DNA from: an uncultured Gemmataceae bacterium
GTDB lineage: Bacteria; Planctomycetota; Planctomycetia; Gemmatales; Gemmataceae
Length of the DNA stretch: 64,000 nt
Direction: 5' to 3'
Assembly: GCA_937923405.1 (NCBI GenBank)
Contig: CALDUY010000014.1
Location: forward strand, 35,316-99,315
The notes beneath the pieces are model-generated. The model did not search any database and was not told the origin of the DNA. It was given only the letters and a program-made list of their open reading frames with translations. Both the position numbers and the translations under genes were made by a program. Positions 34,471 to 43,843 of this stretch are shown in pieces; position 1 is the first letter of the stretch; the number at the start of each line of letters is the position of its first letter.

Positions 34471-35537
34471 AAGCAGCGAATCGGCGAGCGTTTACTCTGG
34501 TTGAGTTACTGGTCGTCCTCGCAATCATTGCCGTCCTGATCGGTATGTTGGTGTCTGCGGTGATGAAAGTCCGCGAAGCAGCGAACCGAGTGGTTTGCGT
34601 CAATCAGCTACGGCAACTCGGGCTTGCCGCGCATTCCTATCACACATCCTATGGCCGGCTTCCTCCAGGATACCTCGGCCCCTCACGGGGCAATGAACTC
34701 AACCTCCAGACTATGTACGACGAAGGGCAATGGGTCGGGCATTTCCCCCTGCTGTTGCCCTATCTGGAACAGGAGAGCCTGTTTCGCCAGCTTCGCATCG
34801 ACTTCAATTCCCGAGTCGTCACTCCGCGTAAGTGGTTTTGGAGCGAGCCTGCTCTGGGACCAGGTCCCCCTGATGTGAACAACTACACCGTAGCCATGCA
34901 GTCGCTAAAGATGTTCCGTTGCCCTTCCGCGCCGGACTATACCCCGGAGTTCAACAATCCGACTCCACAGGGCGGCGGATCGCTGCTGGGGCTTCACGTC
35001 TTCAACGACCTCCGGCGTGGCCCGTATACCGTCGGCTGGAAAGATGAATACGGCACGGCCGCCCGGTTCCGTCCGCTGGGGCGAACCAACTACATGGGGG
35101 TAGCAGGCTGTGGCGCTGGCAACGATCCGATCTTCAACAAGTACGAAGGGGTTTACACCAACCGCACTGAACATAGCCTGGGAACCGACGGTATCCCCGA
35201 CGGCACGAGCAACACGCTCCTCTATGGAGAAACCTGCGGCTCTTACTGGCGGAGCAGGTTCCAATCCAAAGACATCAGCTGGATGGCTGGTGGAGGATTG
35301 GGCACCTATCTGGGTTTGCAGAAAGGGAAAGAGGCGACCTTGATCAGTTTTAGCAGCTACCACCCCAGCGGGGTTCACTTCTGTTTCGCCGACGCCTCGG
35401 TGCGACTGCTGCGCTTCGGCAACACTCAATGGGATCACCAAAGGATGCAAGACTTGACCTCGGATTGGTACGTTCTGCAACAGCTGGCGGGTCGTAAAGA
35501 TGGCGAGGTGGTCAACCTCCTAGCTCTTCTCGACTGA
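34467..35537 (+). CDS. DUF1559 pseudopilin
   Basis: A 356-residue protein starting with a type IV prepilin-like signal (RRAFTLVELLVVLAIIAVLI) after a short basic leader, then the DUF1559 body with the conserved NRVVCVNQLRQLGLAAHSYH block, and the C-terminal H-x9-DG-like motif (HPSGVHFCFADASVRLL). DUF1559 proteins are very numerous in planctomycetes and are exported by a type II secretion-like machinery. Their role is not settled. AGGGAG precedes the ATG. It is the last gene of the MauE/Cys-rich cluster. Confidence 0.92.
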   Translation: MKAANRRAFTLVELLVVLAIIAVLIGMLVSAVMKVREAANRVVCVNQLRQLGLAAHSYHTSYGRLPPGYLGPSRGNELNLQTMYDEGQWVGHFPLLLPYLEQESLFRQLRIDFNSRVVTPRKWFWSEPALGPGPPDVNNYTVAMQSLKMFRCPSAPDYTPEFNNPTPQGGGSLLGLHVFNDLRRGPYTVGWKDEYGTAARFRPLGRTNYMGVAGCGAGNDPIFNKYEGVYTNRTEHSLGTDGIPDGTSNTLLYGETCGSYWRSRFQSKDISWMAGGGLGTYLGLQKGKEATLISFSSYHPSGVHFCFADASVRLLRFGNTQWDHQRMQDLTSDWYVLQQLAGRKDGEVVNLLALLD

Positions 35538-35589
35538 GCCAGTTCTTGCATGGATCGGCGTTACTCGCTTGGCATCGCGGCCGAGCGAC

Positions 35590-35802
35590 AAATAAAATAT
35601 ATTTTAGATAGAAATAATATTATTAATGGTTACGCAGTTGTGGCATTGGATCGTGTTTTTTCCCCTCACCCCTAACCCCTCTCCCCGTTGGGGAGAGGCG
35701 AACTCAGTTGGGGAGGCACACTAAACCCTCTACCCAACGGGGAGAGGCGAACTCAAACTCAAAGACTGTCAACTGCGTAACTCCTTTTTATTTATTTTAT
35801 AT
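35590..35802. mobile_element. MITE-like palindromic element
   Basis: A 12-bp perfect inverted repeat, GTTACGCAGTTG (35629-35640) and CAACTGCGTAAC (35770-35781), is flanked outside by A/T-rich, partly complementary tracts (CAAATAAAATATATTTTAG on the left, TTTTTATTTATTTTATAT on the right). Inside lie two related C/G-rich hairpins with the repeated unit GGGGAGAGGCGAACTCA (35690-35706 and 35740-35756). The first, CCTCTCCCC-GTT-GGGGAGAGG at 35678-35698, is a strong hairpin. No transposase gene is near; a non-autonomous element is the best reading, with terminator as a secondary role for the pseudopilin gene. Confidence 0.55.
35678..35698. terminator. Strong hairpin, possible terminator
   Basis: CCTCTCCCC and GGGGAGAGG pair exactly around GTT. 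It is downstream of the pseudopilin gene and of the minus-strand gene at 35867, so it could end transcription from either side; no T-run follows directly. Confidence 0.45.
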
Positions 35803-35866
35803 GTCGGGGAGGGTGGAGTTTGGCATCGGAGGGTGAGATGCCAGGTTTGATCTTCGCGCGACGCTT

Positions 35867-38800
35867 CTAGTTCGTATCCTTCTGCGGTTTGCCAGGCACG
35901 ACGGTTTGCACCGCGGCGGGGCCGTCCTTGCCCTCGTCGATGCGAACGTGACGCCCAGCCTTCAGGTTGTCGAAGACCTGCACCTTGCCCGAGGGCCAGC
36001 GAATAGTCAGTCGATCTACCTGCTCGGCATCGCCCAGGCCCAGATGCACCTGATTGGGAGCCTGCGACAGATAGCCGTTCGCGGGGTACATCTCCCGCAC
36101 GATCTGGCGCTCGCCCACGGTGGCGACGATCCGTGCGCCGATCCCCTGTCGATTGCTCTGCCGACCCATTAGCGACACGGTCAGATAGGAACGGCGCGGT
36201 AAACGGTTCTCGAAGTACAACAACGGCCCACCGCCGGCCTGACGCACCAGCAGATCTTGCATCCCGGAGTTGCGGAAGTCGGCGGCGACCACAGCGCGAC
36301 CGTCGCCATCGCTGTCAGCTCCGGTCAAGTGGCTGATCTCGACAAAGTCGCGCCCCTCGACGTTGAGAAAGATTCGATTGCGCTCGAAGCAGCTGAGGTT
36401 GTGGCCGCGAGCCACCAGATGCCAGGGGTTCTCGACCCAGAACTCGCCCAGCGAGTCATCGAGTTTCCCTGGCAACGACACCGACCCACAACGATTGCAC
36501 GGCTGTGACACGACAGCCAACCAGACGCAGTTTCAGCCGTCCGGTTCGTTGCGATCGCGCGAGATGTAGCCGGCGGTGCCGTACAGATCGAGCCAGCCGT
36601 CGTTGTCCAGATCCGCCAGGGCCGCTCCATAGGACCAGCCAACAACAGCGACGTGTCGTTCCTCACCGACCTGCTCGAACTTAAGACCGCCCTTGTTCCG
36701 ATGCAATTGACTGCCGGCAACGAAGCGGCGCATCTTCTCCATCAACTCGTCGGGATAGGCATTCTTGGGCAGGTTGTTGATAACGCGCGTGCCGGCCTTG
36801 GAGTACATGTTGTTGCAGAAGATGTCGATGTGGCCGTCGTTGTCGACATCGCCGACGGCCAACCCCATACTACCGAAATCGGCAGGGCGATCGGCCAGTG
36901 CATGCGCCGAGAAGGTGCCATTGCGACGATTGACGTACAGCACCCCGTCGCCGAATTCATTGATGACGTGTAGATCGGGCCAGCCGTCGTTGTTGGCGTC
37001 CAGCCAGGCGGCGGTGAACGTGGAGCGGCGGTCGCCCGACACTCCAGCGGCATGGGTGACGTTCTCGAAGCGCCAGTTGCCCTTGTTGCGAATCAGCACG
37101 TTGCCCTTGCGACTACCGCTCTTGCCCTCCAACCAGGAGTTGCCGCGTAGCTTGCCGCTGCGAGCGATGTAGAAATCGACGTGGCCATCGCGGTCGTAGT
37201 CGGCGACGACATAGTTACTGACATCCTCGGGTAGTCGGAGATTAGAGCGATCGGTATACTCCTCGAATCGTTCGCCGTTCAGATTGCGGAAGATGCGATG
37301 CCCGATGAGGAGATCCTCCCAGCCGTCGCCGTCGAGATCGATCCAGGCCGCGGGCGGGCGAAACAGTTCGTGGTCCGGCAACCCGACCTTGGCGGTGACG
37401 TTGGTGAAGCGGCCATCGGGGCCGCCCCGATACAGAGCCGTGGTGTTCACATCGGTGACCAGCACGTCGAGGTAGCCATCGCGGTCGAAGTCGCAGACGT
37501 AGACGCCGCCCGTGCTGGCATGGAAAGCGGGCGCATGCCAGTTGTCGTGCAGCGCAGCTAACTCGAAGCCGCGCTGGGCGGCGGACTCGACGAACAGAAA
37601 GTGAGGGGAACTGGCCGACTGCACCTGCACCAGCGCGGCAGAGTGCCACCAACCGGGCTTCGACAGATTCTCTCGTGTGGGCCGCACGGTTTCAAAACGG
37701 AGCGTCGCGGTGATCTCAGTTGGCATACCTGGCTTGCTCTCGCCGTGGAGCCGCAACAAGGCCTTGCCCTGCCAGATACCGTCGGGCTGCTCCCGCTCAC
37801 GAGGATGCAACGTGGCCATCACCAACGAGACGTTCGGCGTTTGAGTGAACTGGTTGCGCCAGTCGAGCAGACGATCGAGAAACCCCTCGGCAGAAAGTGA
37901 GTGGAGCGGTTGTCCGGCCTCTTTCCAACGTAACAACGACACAAAGGGACGATCCACGGTGACACGCTGAGGCGAAGCCGCTTCCGAGGCGGTGAACGTG
38001 GCAGCCAGGGCCTGCCGCAGTGCATTGCGATCGGCGGCACGCAACGCCCGAGCTAGCGGAGCGAAGCCATACTTGTTCAGCTGATTGCCGTGATTCTCCA
38101 CCTCCCAGAGCCATTTGCGATCCGCTTCGAGCAATTCTGGCTCTGGCGAGGCTTGCGGGGGTTCGACCGATTGGCCGAGCCGCACCAGTGCCCGTGTCGC
38201 AGCTTCGCGCACTTCCAAATCCTCGTCACTGAGCATCTCGCGCAGCCGGGGAATGGCCTGTTTCGCCTCAGGGCCAATCTGCTCGATGGCCCGAGCAATG
38301 GCGATGGGTAGACGATCTACGCTAGGAGCATCAAGAGCAGCGATTAGATCGGGAACCACGTCGGGATCGCCAATCCGTCCTAGCGCCAGAACTGCTGCCT
38401 CCTGCACCGAGACGACATAGGTGCCGAAGTAATGCTGATTTTCAGGATCGTGAATAGCTTTGAGCAAAGCTGGAATAGCAGTTTTGGCCTCTGGGCCGAG
38501 ACGCTGCAAGGTGACAGCAGCGTTCATCCGCACGGCAGCATCCTCGTCGGACAGAGCCGCGGTGAGTTCGTCGATGGCCGTGATCGAAGCGGATCCGATC
38601 TTGGACAGAGCGAGAGACGCCTGTCGACGCAATTCCGGATCTTTTTCCTCGTTCATCATGCTGGCCAACAGCGGTACTGCTGGAGCCGCTCTTGGCCCCA
38701 GCGCGCCCAGCGCGAAAGCGGCTCGACTGCGTTGCCGCGCGTCGCCGCTCTGAAGTTGCCGCATCCACGCAGCGACCGAACGGCCCTCGAACTGGTTTTC

Positions 38801-38908
38801 GTGGACAAACCAATGAACAAAACACATCGGACTTTGTGGCGGCACGATGACGGCCAGCACAAGCCCTACAATGAGCAGCACGCACCAAACGGTCAGACGC
38901 CTGGTCAT
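35867..38908 (-). CDS. HEAT/FG-GAP/ASPIC-UnbV protein with in-frame UGA (candidate selenoprotein, 1013 residues)
   Basis: The frame runs from ATG 38908 (AGGGG upstream) to the stop at 35867, interrupted by a single TGA at codon 792 (36533-36535). Before it: a membrane anchor (residues about 6-24), about five HEAT repeats (45-225), and six FG-GAP calcium-type motifs (DFDRDGYLD, DLDGDGWED, DYDRDGHVD, DANNDGWPD, DVDNDGHID, DLDNDGWLD). After it, in the same frame: further FG-GAP sequence and an ASPIC/UnbV domain (IGARIVATVGERQIVREMYP). Reading through gives RDRNEPDG-U-NCVWLAVVSQPCNRC, a U-x-C pair followed by CNRC. A hairpin suited to selenocysteine insertion follows the UGA. Alternatives are a nonsense mutation or sequencing error; the downstream frame has no plausible start of its own. 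Confidence 0.65.
36501..36518 (-). promoter_or_regulatory. Candidate bacterial SECIS hairpin after the in-frame UGA
   Basis: On the mRNA, 14 nt after UGA comes GGCUGU (36518-36513), then the 6-nt loop CGUGUC (36512-36507), then ACAGCC (36506-36501): a perfect 6-bp stem that can extend by one G-U pair. The apical loop begins 21 nt after the UGA, inside the 16-37 nt window known for bacterial SECIS elements, and has G at its second position as the rule requires. Confidence 0.55.
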
Positions 38909-39104
38909 TGATGCCCCTGGGAGTGAGGTTAGCGAGCGAACCATCCACCTGAGCAGTAGGTGTCCCCCACCGAGAGAAGTGAGTTGGTGAGTCGACGCCC
39001 ACCGCTCAGAGCTACCCCGTTTCGTTTAATTCTGTATGAGAAACGATTCTAGCACTGGCGAGAAGTGATGAAAAGATAATGAGAATAAATTTTAGGAGGA
39101 TTTC
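38909..39104. other. Divergent intergenic region
   Basis: A 196-bp spacer between the FG-GAP gene (-) and the HAD gene (+), expected to contain both promoters. No operator or repeat was recognised; the HAD gene has a strong AGGAGG ribosome-binding site at its right end. Confidence 0.4.
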
Positions 39105-39767
39105 ATGGTCCGAGCCGCAATCTGGGATATGGATGGTACACTGGTGGACACGGCGGAGCTGCACTTCGAGGCCTGGCGCAAGACTTGCCAGCGCCTGGGC
39201 CGAGGCTTCAATCGCGCTGACTTCGCCGCCACCTTCGGCAAGCGCAATCCAGAGATTTTGCGGATACTCTTCGGCGACAAATTTACCCCTTCCGAGATCG
39301 AGCAAATCGGCGAAGAGAAAGAAGAGTTATACCGCGCCGAGGCCAAGCACGGTGTCGAGTTATTGCCCGGCGTCGCTGCCTTGATGGACGGGTTACATCG
39401 AGCCGGCTTTCGTCAGGCGATCGGCTCCAGCGCGCCGCATGCTAATCTGGAACTGATTCTGGAGTTGACCGGTATCTCGAAGTATCTTGGCGCAGTCATC
39501 GGCGCAGAGGACACAACGCGCGGCAAGCCCGATCCCCAGGTGTTCTTACTCGGCGCGGAGCGACTCGGCGTCGAGCCGGCGCACTGTGTGGTCTTCGAGG
39601 ACGCCCCCGCCGGCGTTCAAGCGGCCAAAGCTGGCGGTATGAAAGCGGTCGGCGTCGGCTTCGTCGGCCATCACGATCCAGCCACCCTGCAAGCCGCCGG
39701 GGCCGATCGCGTCGTTCACTCGCTGGACGAACTGACCGTCGCGGATCTCGAACGACTGCTGGAGTGA
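39105..39767 (+). CDS. HAD-superfamily phosphatase, beta-phosphoglucomutase/Gph-like
   Basis: A 220-residue HAD hydrolase of subfamily IA. Motif I DMDGT is at about residues 8-12, motif II is GSSAPH (Ser), motif III is the GKPDPQVF lysine, and motif IV is VVFEDAPAGVQAA. The helical cap lies between motifs I and II. Candidates are beta-phosphoglucomutase, phosphoglycolate phosphatase or a sugar-phosphate phosphatase; the cap sequence does not decide. A strong AGGAGG lies 6 nt before the ATG. Convergent with the kinase gene, 21 bp apart. Confidence 0.9.
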   Translation: MVRAAIWDMDGTLVDTAELHFEAWRKTCQRLGRGFNRADFAATFGKRNPEILRILFGDKFTPSEIEQIGEEKEELYRAEAKHGVELLPGVAALMDGLHRAGFRQAIGSSAPHANLELILELTGISKYLGAVIGAEDTTRGKPDPQVFLLGAERLGVEPAHCVVFEDAPAGVQAAKAGGMKAVGVGFVGHHDPATLQAAGADRVVHSLDELTVADLERLLE

Positions 39768-39788
39768 GCCGAGAGTGTTCCAGGTAAG

Positions 39789-42700
39789 CTATTTGGAAAA
39801 TGCTGCGGCCGCAGTGACGTCGAGCGCTTCGCACCAAGCGTGTGCCCAACGGCGGTAGCGTGAGTCGTCGCCAGCCTGTTGCAGGTCGGCGCGGGCCAGT
39901 TCGACGGCTCCCAGTCGAGCCAGTACCACCGCTCGACGGAGCCGCGCCGAGACGTTTTCGGGAGCCAACGTCACTAGGCGATCCAAATGCCAGCGTTCCC
40001 CGAACAGGTCGCCCTCTTGCCGAGCATCGCGCGACTGGGCTTCGTGCCATTCGATGGCTGAGAGAATTGGGAACGGTTCACTGCGAGCGTGGAGGATGCG
40101 CCAGTGTGGTGCAGCCAATGGTACCAAGAGACCGGCTTGGTTGACCTCGCGGCCCGTAGCGGCCAAAGTTCGAGTTTGGAGCTCTTCCGTAGATTCCTTT
40201 ATTTCACTGATCAGCGGCCAGTGGCGTAAGTCACCGTCAGTGGTCAGGGTGAAAAATGATCTACCGTCGACCAAGAACGCCGCGGTGCCGATTGCCTGAT
40301 TGGCAACGATCGGCGGACCGAGGGGGCGAGGCACCCCTTCGAGATCCCACAACCGAGCTGTCCCCTCGCGCCCTGCTACCAGCAGCGTTCGCCCATCGAG
40401 GCTGCGATCGATGGCCAACACCGCTCCAGGATGGGACACGGCGGGACCGAGCGATTGCCCACTACTGCTGAACCGTTGCACTGTGCCGTCACTGGTGCCG
40501 ACCAACAACTCTTCACCTGAAACAAAGCGAGCGACCGTGGCGCGAGGCACCTCGACAGACAGCGGGGTAAGCGGCTCCAGCTGCCACAGACGAACCGTGC
40601 GACCTCCGATCAGCAGCAACTTGCCGTCCCCGCTGAACGCCAACGATTCGACGGGCAGCGGATGAGCAATGGTGTCGGACCGCTGGGGGTGAGAACCCAG
40701 CCGCCACAGCTGCACCTCTCCACGCCCTTCGTCGGCCTGACGAGTGCCCACTGCGAGCCACTCCCCAGCGGGATGATAGGCCAGCGCCGTGATCGTTTTA
40801 GCTTCGATCTGGAGCGGCGGAAGAGGCTGACCCCGGCTCGACCAACGCAGCACCTGGCCGCGTTCCTCCCCCAAAGCGACTTCGCTGCCGTCCGAAGCCA
40901 CTGCCAGACTGACGCCGGCCGTCTCGACCGGCCAAGCATGTAGGCGTTTCGGTTCGTCGGTTTGCCACAGTTCGACGAGGAAACGGTTTTGCTCGCGAAC
41001 CACCTGAGCGAGGAAGCGCTTGTCGACGGAGCTGGCCAGATGCGTCAGAATTCGCGGTTCTCCCGGCCAGGGAACCGGCACCGACTCTGGACGCGACAGA
41101 TCAGCGGTCCACAGCGTCACGGAAGCGTCGCCCTGAGTGGGCCAGGCATAAATCAGCTTATTCCTCTCGATTATAGGGAGAATAGCCAAGACGTTATTCC
41201 TACTCGTTCGCTCCGGAGTAACGAGGCTGGCCAAGCGGGAACGCGGACGAGCCAGGGAATGAAAGCGGACTTCGTTGGCGAGGACTTCGATCAGCTGAGA
41301 GCCGTCTGGACTGAGGCGGGTGCAGGGATTGGCTCCAGAAAACAGACCGAGCGGTTGTCGCGTGGGCACCTCCCATAGCCGGGCCGACTCCTCGCGTGAG
41401 ACGGTGAGCAAACGGCGGCCATCAGGAGTGACGTCGAGGTGCACAATCTGGCCGCCGTGGTCAAATGGCCTGCCGAGTGTTTGCGACGAGGTTAGCAGCC
41501 ATTCGCGGGCGAGGCCATCGGCAGCGCCGGTGAAGAGTCGTTGCCCCTCGGGATGAAAAGCAACGGCCCAGACTCCGGCGGAATGCGGCAAGGCGTGAGT
41601 TCGAGTGGTCTCGCTGCCTAGCCACCACAGCCAGACGTTGCCAGGGCCGCCCTCGGACGATGCCAGGGCCACGGCCAAGGTGGTTCCCTCTGGCGACAAG
41701 GCCAGTCGTCGCGGAGGCAAGGGATGCTCCAGATCGCCGGGGATACGCTCTCCATCGAAATGCCATCGCCGAACGATGCCATCTTCGCAGGCGGTGAAGT
41801 AACTCTCCCCATCAGCGGCGACGAGGACATCGGTGACAAGTCGTGGATGCCGCGCCGACTGGCCTATCTCGCGTCCAGAGGGCAACTCCCGGACCACAAC
41901 GCGGTACGGTTCGCCGATTAGCAGATGCTTGCTGTCCCGACTAATAGCGAGAAAACGGATCGCTTCACTCTGCTTCCAAGCTGGCGGAATGAGCTGTCCG
42001 TTGGAGTCGCGTCGACGGATCAGACTGTCAGTGCCTACTGTGTAGATTCGTCGATCGGATCCGACGACGACCCAGGGAGGCAACTCGGCGAGTTCGACCA
42101 CTTGCTCGACACGATGGACGTAGTTTAGCCAGCCCACGAGATTGGCGCGAAACAGCCGATCGAGTGGGGAACTGTTGGTTCCCAGACGCAAGCCTGTGAG
42201 CAGATCATGAACGGCGCGATCCGGGGAACCGAGTCGACCTTGAATCTGGGCCTGCTGCAACAATAGAGCCGCCGCTTCGAGTTGTGCTTGACGGCGTGCA
42301 TCTTCGGCAGTCTTGCGCAACTCCTGCTCGCGCAGCGAGTCGAGATTGGCCTGGTCGGCGCGTTGTTGGGAATCCTTGGCACCGCGCTCGGCGACAGTGC
42401 GGGCACGGAAAGCGTGCATCACCGCGCCGGTCAGCCCCGCCAGTCCTCCCAGAAGAACGGCCACCACGGTCAGTCCCGCCAAGGCTCGGTAGGGGCGACG
42501 CCTGGCCCAGCGACGCAGGCGTTCTAGCCGACCTTCGCGACGAGCCAGAATCGCCTCCCCATCGAGAAAGCGGCGTAGGTCGGCGGCCAGTTCCCGTGCG
42601 CCGGGATAGCGACGGGCCGGCTCCTTTTCCAGACATTTCAGACAGATTGTTTCCAAATCTCGTGGGACGCTGGGCTGCAACTGCGTGGGCGGTACTGGAT

Positions 42701-43820
42701 CGGTCTCGACAATCAGACGCATCGTCTCTCGTGCCGTCGCTGCTCGGAAGGGTGGGCGTCCGGTCAACAGTTCATACAGGGTCACGCCCAAGGCCCAGAC
42801 ATCGACCAACGGCCCAGCGTCGGGATCGCCACACGCCTGCTCGGGCGACATGTACTGGGGAGTTCCGGCGGCCATGCCCTGCTCGGTCTGGTTCGGTTGC
42901 ATGTCCAACATGCGAGCCAGGCCGAAGTCGGTCAGTTTCGGCGTGCAAATGCTGATGGGGGGCAGACAGTCCGGCCAGCGAGGCGGTTCGGCAGCGGTGG
43001 CGCGGATGTCCGGCAACGGAGCATTGCCCGAGGCGACGGAATCTCCTCCCACGGCAAGCAAAATGTTGGCCGGCTTCAGATCGCGATGCACGATGCCATG
43101 TCGATGGGCATGCTGCACCGCTCGGGCCACCGGTTCCAGCAGCATTGCCGCTGCTCGCGGTTCCATCGGTTGGCCGTCCAACCGTTCGCGCAAACTGCCG
43201 CCCTCGGCGTACTCCAGAACAAGAAACGTCTGCTGCTCGACCTGGCCGATGTCGTAGATTTGCACGATGTTGGGATGTCGCAGCCGCGCTACCACCTCGG
43301 CCTCACGCTGAAACCGTTCGGTGTAGCGGGCCGGTGCGTTGTTACCAGCTAGGATGAACTTCAAGGCCACCAGACGGTTCAAGGCTAGATGCCGCGCCTT
43401 GTACACCACGCCCATGCCGCCGCGTCCCAGTTCCTCCAACAGTTCATAGCCGGGCACCTGAGCAGGCCGACGTGTCGGTACAAGGATGGCTCGGGCCGTC
43501 AGTCCGGAATCCTGTCCACCTGTGTCGCTTTTGCTGGTGGGCGGCAACACCGCGCGAATGATCGCCTCGTGCCCAGGAAAGCGACAGAGATATTCGCTCG
43601 CTCGCGGGGTCTCGCCGGCACGTCGGCGATACTCAACGTCCAACAGCAACAACTCGGTCAGCAGCACGGGAAATTCGGCAATACTGCTGTCGCCGAAGAA
43701 CGCCTCCAGGTTTGGCCGTCCTGTGCGCCAGGCTTGCTCGAAGCGGGCACAGGCGGCATCGATGCGTCTCTTAGCGGCGAGGGGAAGCTGTTCAAAACTG
43801 GTGTCGGGAAAGCTGGCCAT
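39789..43820 (-). CDS. Ser/Thr protein kinase with C-terminal WD40 propellers (1343 aa)
   Basis: An N-terminal region of about 120 residues is followed by a Pkn-type kinase domain (about 124-400) with all key motifs: glycine loop GRGGMGVVY, VALKF lysine, HRDLKPAN (about 243-250) and DFG (about 295-297). A transmembrane helix follows at about 443-465 (ALAGLTVVAVLLGGLAGL), then a coiled coil (AKDSQQRADQANLDSLREQE) and extended WD40-type repeats (about 590-1240), ending in a TPR-like helical segment. This fusion is a hallmark of planctomycetes. It presumably phosphorylates proteins in response to a signal sensed outside the membrane; the signal is unknown. An FHA protein in the window (1679-2140) could read such phosphorylation, but the genes are not linked. 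Confidence 0.93.
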   Translation of the reverse strand: MASFPDTSFEQLPLAAKRRIDAACARFEQAWRTGRPNLEAFFGDSSIAEFPVLLTELLLLDVEYRRRAGETPRASEYLCRFPGHEAIIRAVLPPTSKSDTGGQDSGLTARAILVPTRRPAQVPGYELLEELGRGGMGVVYKARHLALNRLVALKFILAGNNAPARYTERFQREAEVVARLRHPNIVQIYDIGQVEQQTFLVLEYAEGGSLRERLDGQPMEPRAAAMLLEPVARAVQHAHRHGIVHRDLKPANILLAVGGDSVASGNAPLPDIRATAAEPPRWPDCLPPISICTPKLTDFGLARMLDMQPNQTEQGMAAGTPQYMSPEQACGDPDAGPLVDVWALGVTLYELLTGRPPFRAATARETMRLIVETDPVPPTQLQPSVPRDLETICLKCLEKEPARRYPGARELAADLRRFLDGEAILARREGRLERLRRWARRRPYRALAGLTVVAVLLGGLAGLTGAVMHAFRARTVAERGAKDSQQRADQANLDSLREQELRKTAEDARRQAQLEAAALLLQQAQIQGRLGSPDRAVHDLLTGLRLGTNSSPLDRLFRANLVGWLNYVHRVEQVVELAELPPWVVVGSDRRIYTVGTDSLIRRRDSNGQLIPPAWKQSEAIRFLAISRDSKHLLIGEPYRVVVRELPSGREIGQSARHPRLVTDVLVAADGESYFTACEDGIVRRWHFDGERIPGDLEHPLPPRRLALSPEGTTLAVALASSEGGPGNVWLWWLGSETTRTHALPHSAGVWAVAFHPEGQRLFTGAADGLAREWLLTSSQTLGRPFDHGGQIVHLDVTPDGRRLLTVSREESARLWEVPTRQPLGLFSGANPCTRLSPDGSQLIEVLANEVRFHSLARPRSRLASLVTPERTSRNNVLAILPIIERNKLIYAWPTQGDASVTLWTADLSRPESVPVPWPGEPRILTHLASSVDKRFLAQVVREQNRFLVELWQTDEPKRLHAWPVETAGVSLAVASDGSEVALGEERGQVLRWSSRGQPLPPLQIEAKTITALAYHPAGEWLAVGTRQADEGRGEVQLWRLGSHPQRSDTIAHPLPVESLAFSGDGKLLLIGGRTVRLWQLEPLTPLSVEVPRATVARFVSGEELLVGTSDGTVQRFSSSGQSLGPAVSHPGAVLAIDRSLDGRTLLVAGREGTARLWDLEGVPRPLGPPIVANQAIGTAAFLVDGRSFFTLTTDGDLRHWPLISEIKESTEELQTRTLAATGREVNQAGLLVPLAAPHWRILHARSEPFPILSAIEWHEAQSRDARQEGDLFGERWHLDRLVTLAPENVSARLRRAVVLARLGAVELARADLQQAGDDSRYRRWAHAWCEALDVTAAAAFSK

Positions 43821-43843
43821 ACCGGGTTGTCGTTTCCATTTGC

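Noticed and set aside
35867..36520. Separate gene encoding the ASPIC/UnbV fragment with a TTG start
   Set aside because: It is in the same frame as the upstream FG-GAP gene, starts without a ribosome-binding site, and begins in the middle of a domain. Treated as part of one UGA-containing gene.
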